A DNA stretch of 64,000 bases from Tolypocladium sp. Sup5 PDA-1 (lineage: Eukaryota; Ascomycota; Sordariomycetes; Hypocreales; Ophiocordycipitaceae). The stretch is from contig JPHH03000018.1 in assembly GCA_000750105.3 (NCBI GenBank), forward strand, positions 124,001-188,000. Direction: 5' to 3'. Under the pieces are notes generated by a model that was not told the DNA's origin, searched no databases, and saw nothing but the letters and a program-made list of their open reading frames with translations. Positions 63,461 to 64,000 of this stretch are shown in pieces (the first letter of the stretch is position 1; every line of letters begins with the position of its first letter). Made by a program: the position numbers and the translations under genes.

Positions 63461-64000
63461 CTACGGCGTCGCCCCGCAGTCCCCGGCAGGACTCTGATCA
63501 CACCACAGTTGAGTAATAGGAGCGCCTCTTACTCCTCGTGCCAACATCCTTTCCCTTTGCTCTGACAAGCGTGGCCGCACCTCGTACATGGATCTGTTCG
63601 CACCAGTGTGGTCCGTCGGCCCAGACCACCAAGCCTCACCCGCAGCGGCAGCCCGGGGCCAGATGATGGTATCGAGGCTGGTCGCGTCAATCGTTTCCGT
63701 CCATACAGGTGTCTCGCCACCTAACACGTTCTTTGCGGCCTCTTCGGAAAGCCCGGCAATGGGGTCGTGCGAGTAGATGAGGCGCCAGTTCTTCGTTGGG
63801 CTGCACCAGTCGTTAAAGGGGTAACCCATTTGGAAAGCCGGGCCGTTTTCGAAGTCGATCCACTCACCGCGGCCACAGTCAAGGTACTAATGAGCCCGTC
63901 TGTTAGCACTAGCTCTTCTCAACATCTTCATGACTCTTGTGGCAGCGCTTACGTAGAAGTCGTTGCTGCTATCGATGACCTTGTGGCCACCCTCGGCTAA
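63461..64000 (-). CDS. GH20 beta-N-acetylhexosaminidase, 3' part; gene runs off the right edge
   Basis: Two exons are visible: 63953->64000 and 63461-63886, joined by a 66-bp intron (GTAAGC...CATTAG) in phase. The translation reads LAEGGHKVIDSSNDFY, then YLDCGRGEWIDFENG, PFNDWCSPTKNWRLIYSHDP, VLGGETPVWTETIDATSLDTIIWPRAAAAGEAWWSG and LSEQRERMLARGVRGAPITQLWCDQSP. This is the C-terminal half of the TIM barrel of family 20 hexosaminidases, with the conserved GGE-W-E block (LGGE...WTE) and AAAGEAWWS. The enzyme removes terminal GlcNAc from chitin oligomers or glycans and is usually secreted. The catalytic Asp-Glu pair and the signal peptide lie beyond the window. The stop at 63461 and the fit of the C-terminal Cys to known members support a complete 3' end. 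Confidence 0.9.

Overview
The window is nuclear DNA from a filamentous ascomycete, most likely a sordariomycete of the order Hypocreales. Genes are interrupted by short introns (about 47-110 bp, GT...AG). There are Zn2Cys6 regulators, a PDR-type ABCG transporter, an eqolisin-type acid protease, a GH20 hexosaminidase and a trichodiene-synthase-family cyclase. No bacterial operons, CRISPR arrays, rRNA or tRNA genes were seen. The order-level placement is inference from gene content and was not computed.

Layout. 0-8.4 kb: 5' part of a siderophore esterase with an iron-GATA-like site in its promoter, a METTL27-like methyltransferase, an F-box/ankyrin/ZZ-like protein and a secreted glutamic protease. 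10.6-20.6 kb: a secreted HExxH metallopeptidase, a small beta-carbonic anhydrase convergent with a VOC-fold protein, a ZIP zinc transporter with six exons, an NAA10-like acetyltransferase and a DUF4396 membrane protein. 22-29 kb: a terpene cyclase with an altered first metal motif, an SMP-30/gluconolactonase-like protein and an orphan seven-helix protein. 29.9-40.4 kb: an MFS anion transporter, a broken polyhydroxybutyrate depolymerase, a 3-hydroxyacyl-CoA dehydrogenase-like protein, a Zn2Cys6 regulator and a paraoxonase-like lactonase. Taken together these look like the remains of a catabolic cluster for polyester, hydroxy-acid or lactone use. 42-56 kb: a TRP/Flc-type membrane protein, a decayed amidase, a Zn2Cys6 regulator and a 1459-residue PDR transporter. 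58-64 kb: a secreted type-B carboxylesterase, a decayed heme-thiolate peroxygenase, a possible further relic and the 3' end of a GH20 hexosaminidase.

The strongest theme is decay of secreted or degradative enzymes (depolymerase, amidase, peroxygenase, each with visible frameshifts or stops) beside intact regulators, transporters and metal-handling genes. Gene models were assembled by hand from reading frames and splice signals. Every multi-exon model below was checked for phase across each junction, but none has transcript support. Long gaps between genes are listed with what could be seen in them. A short palindrome-like motif (TACTTCGTAC / TACTCCGTAC and reverse complements) recurs in many of these gaps.
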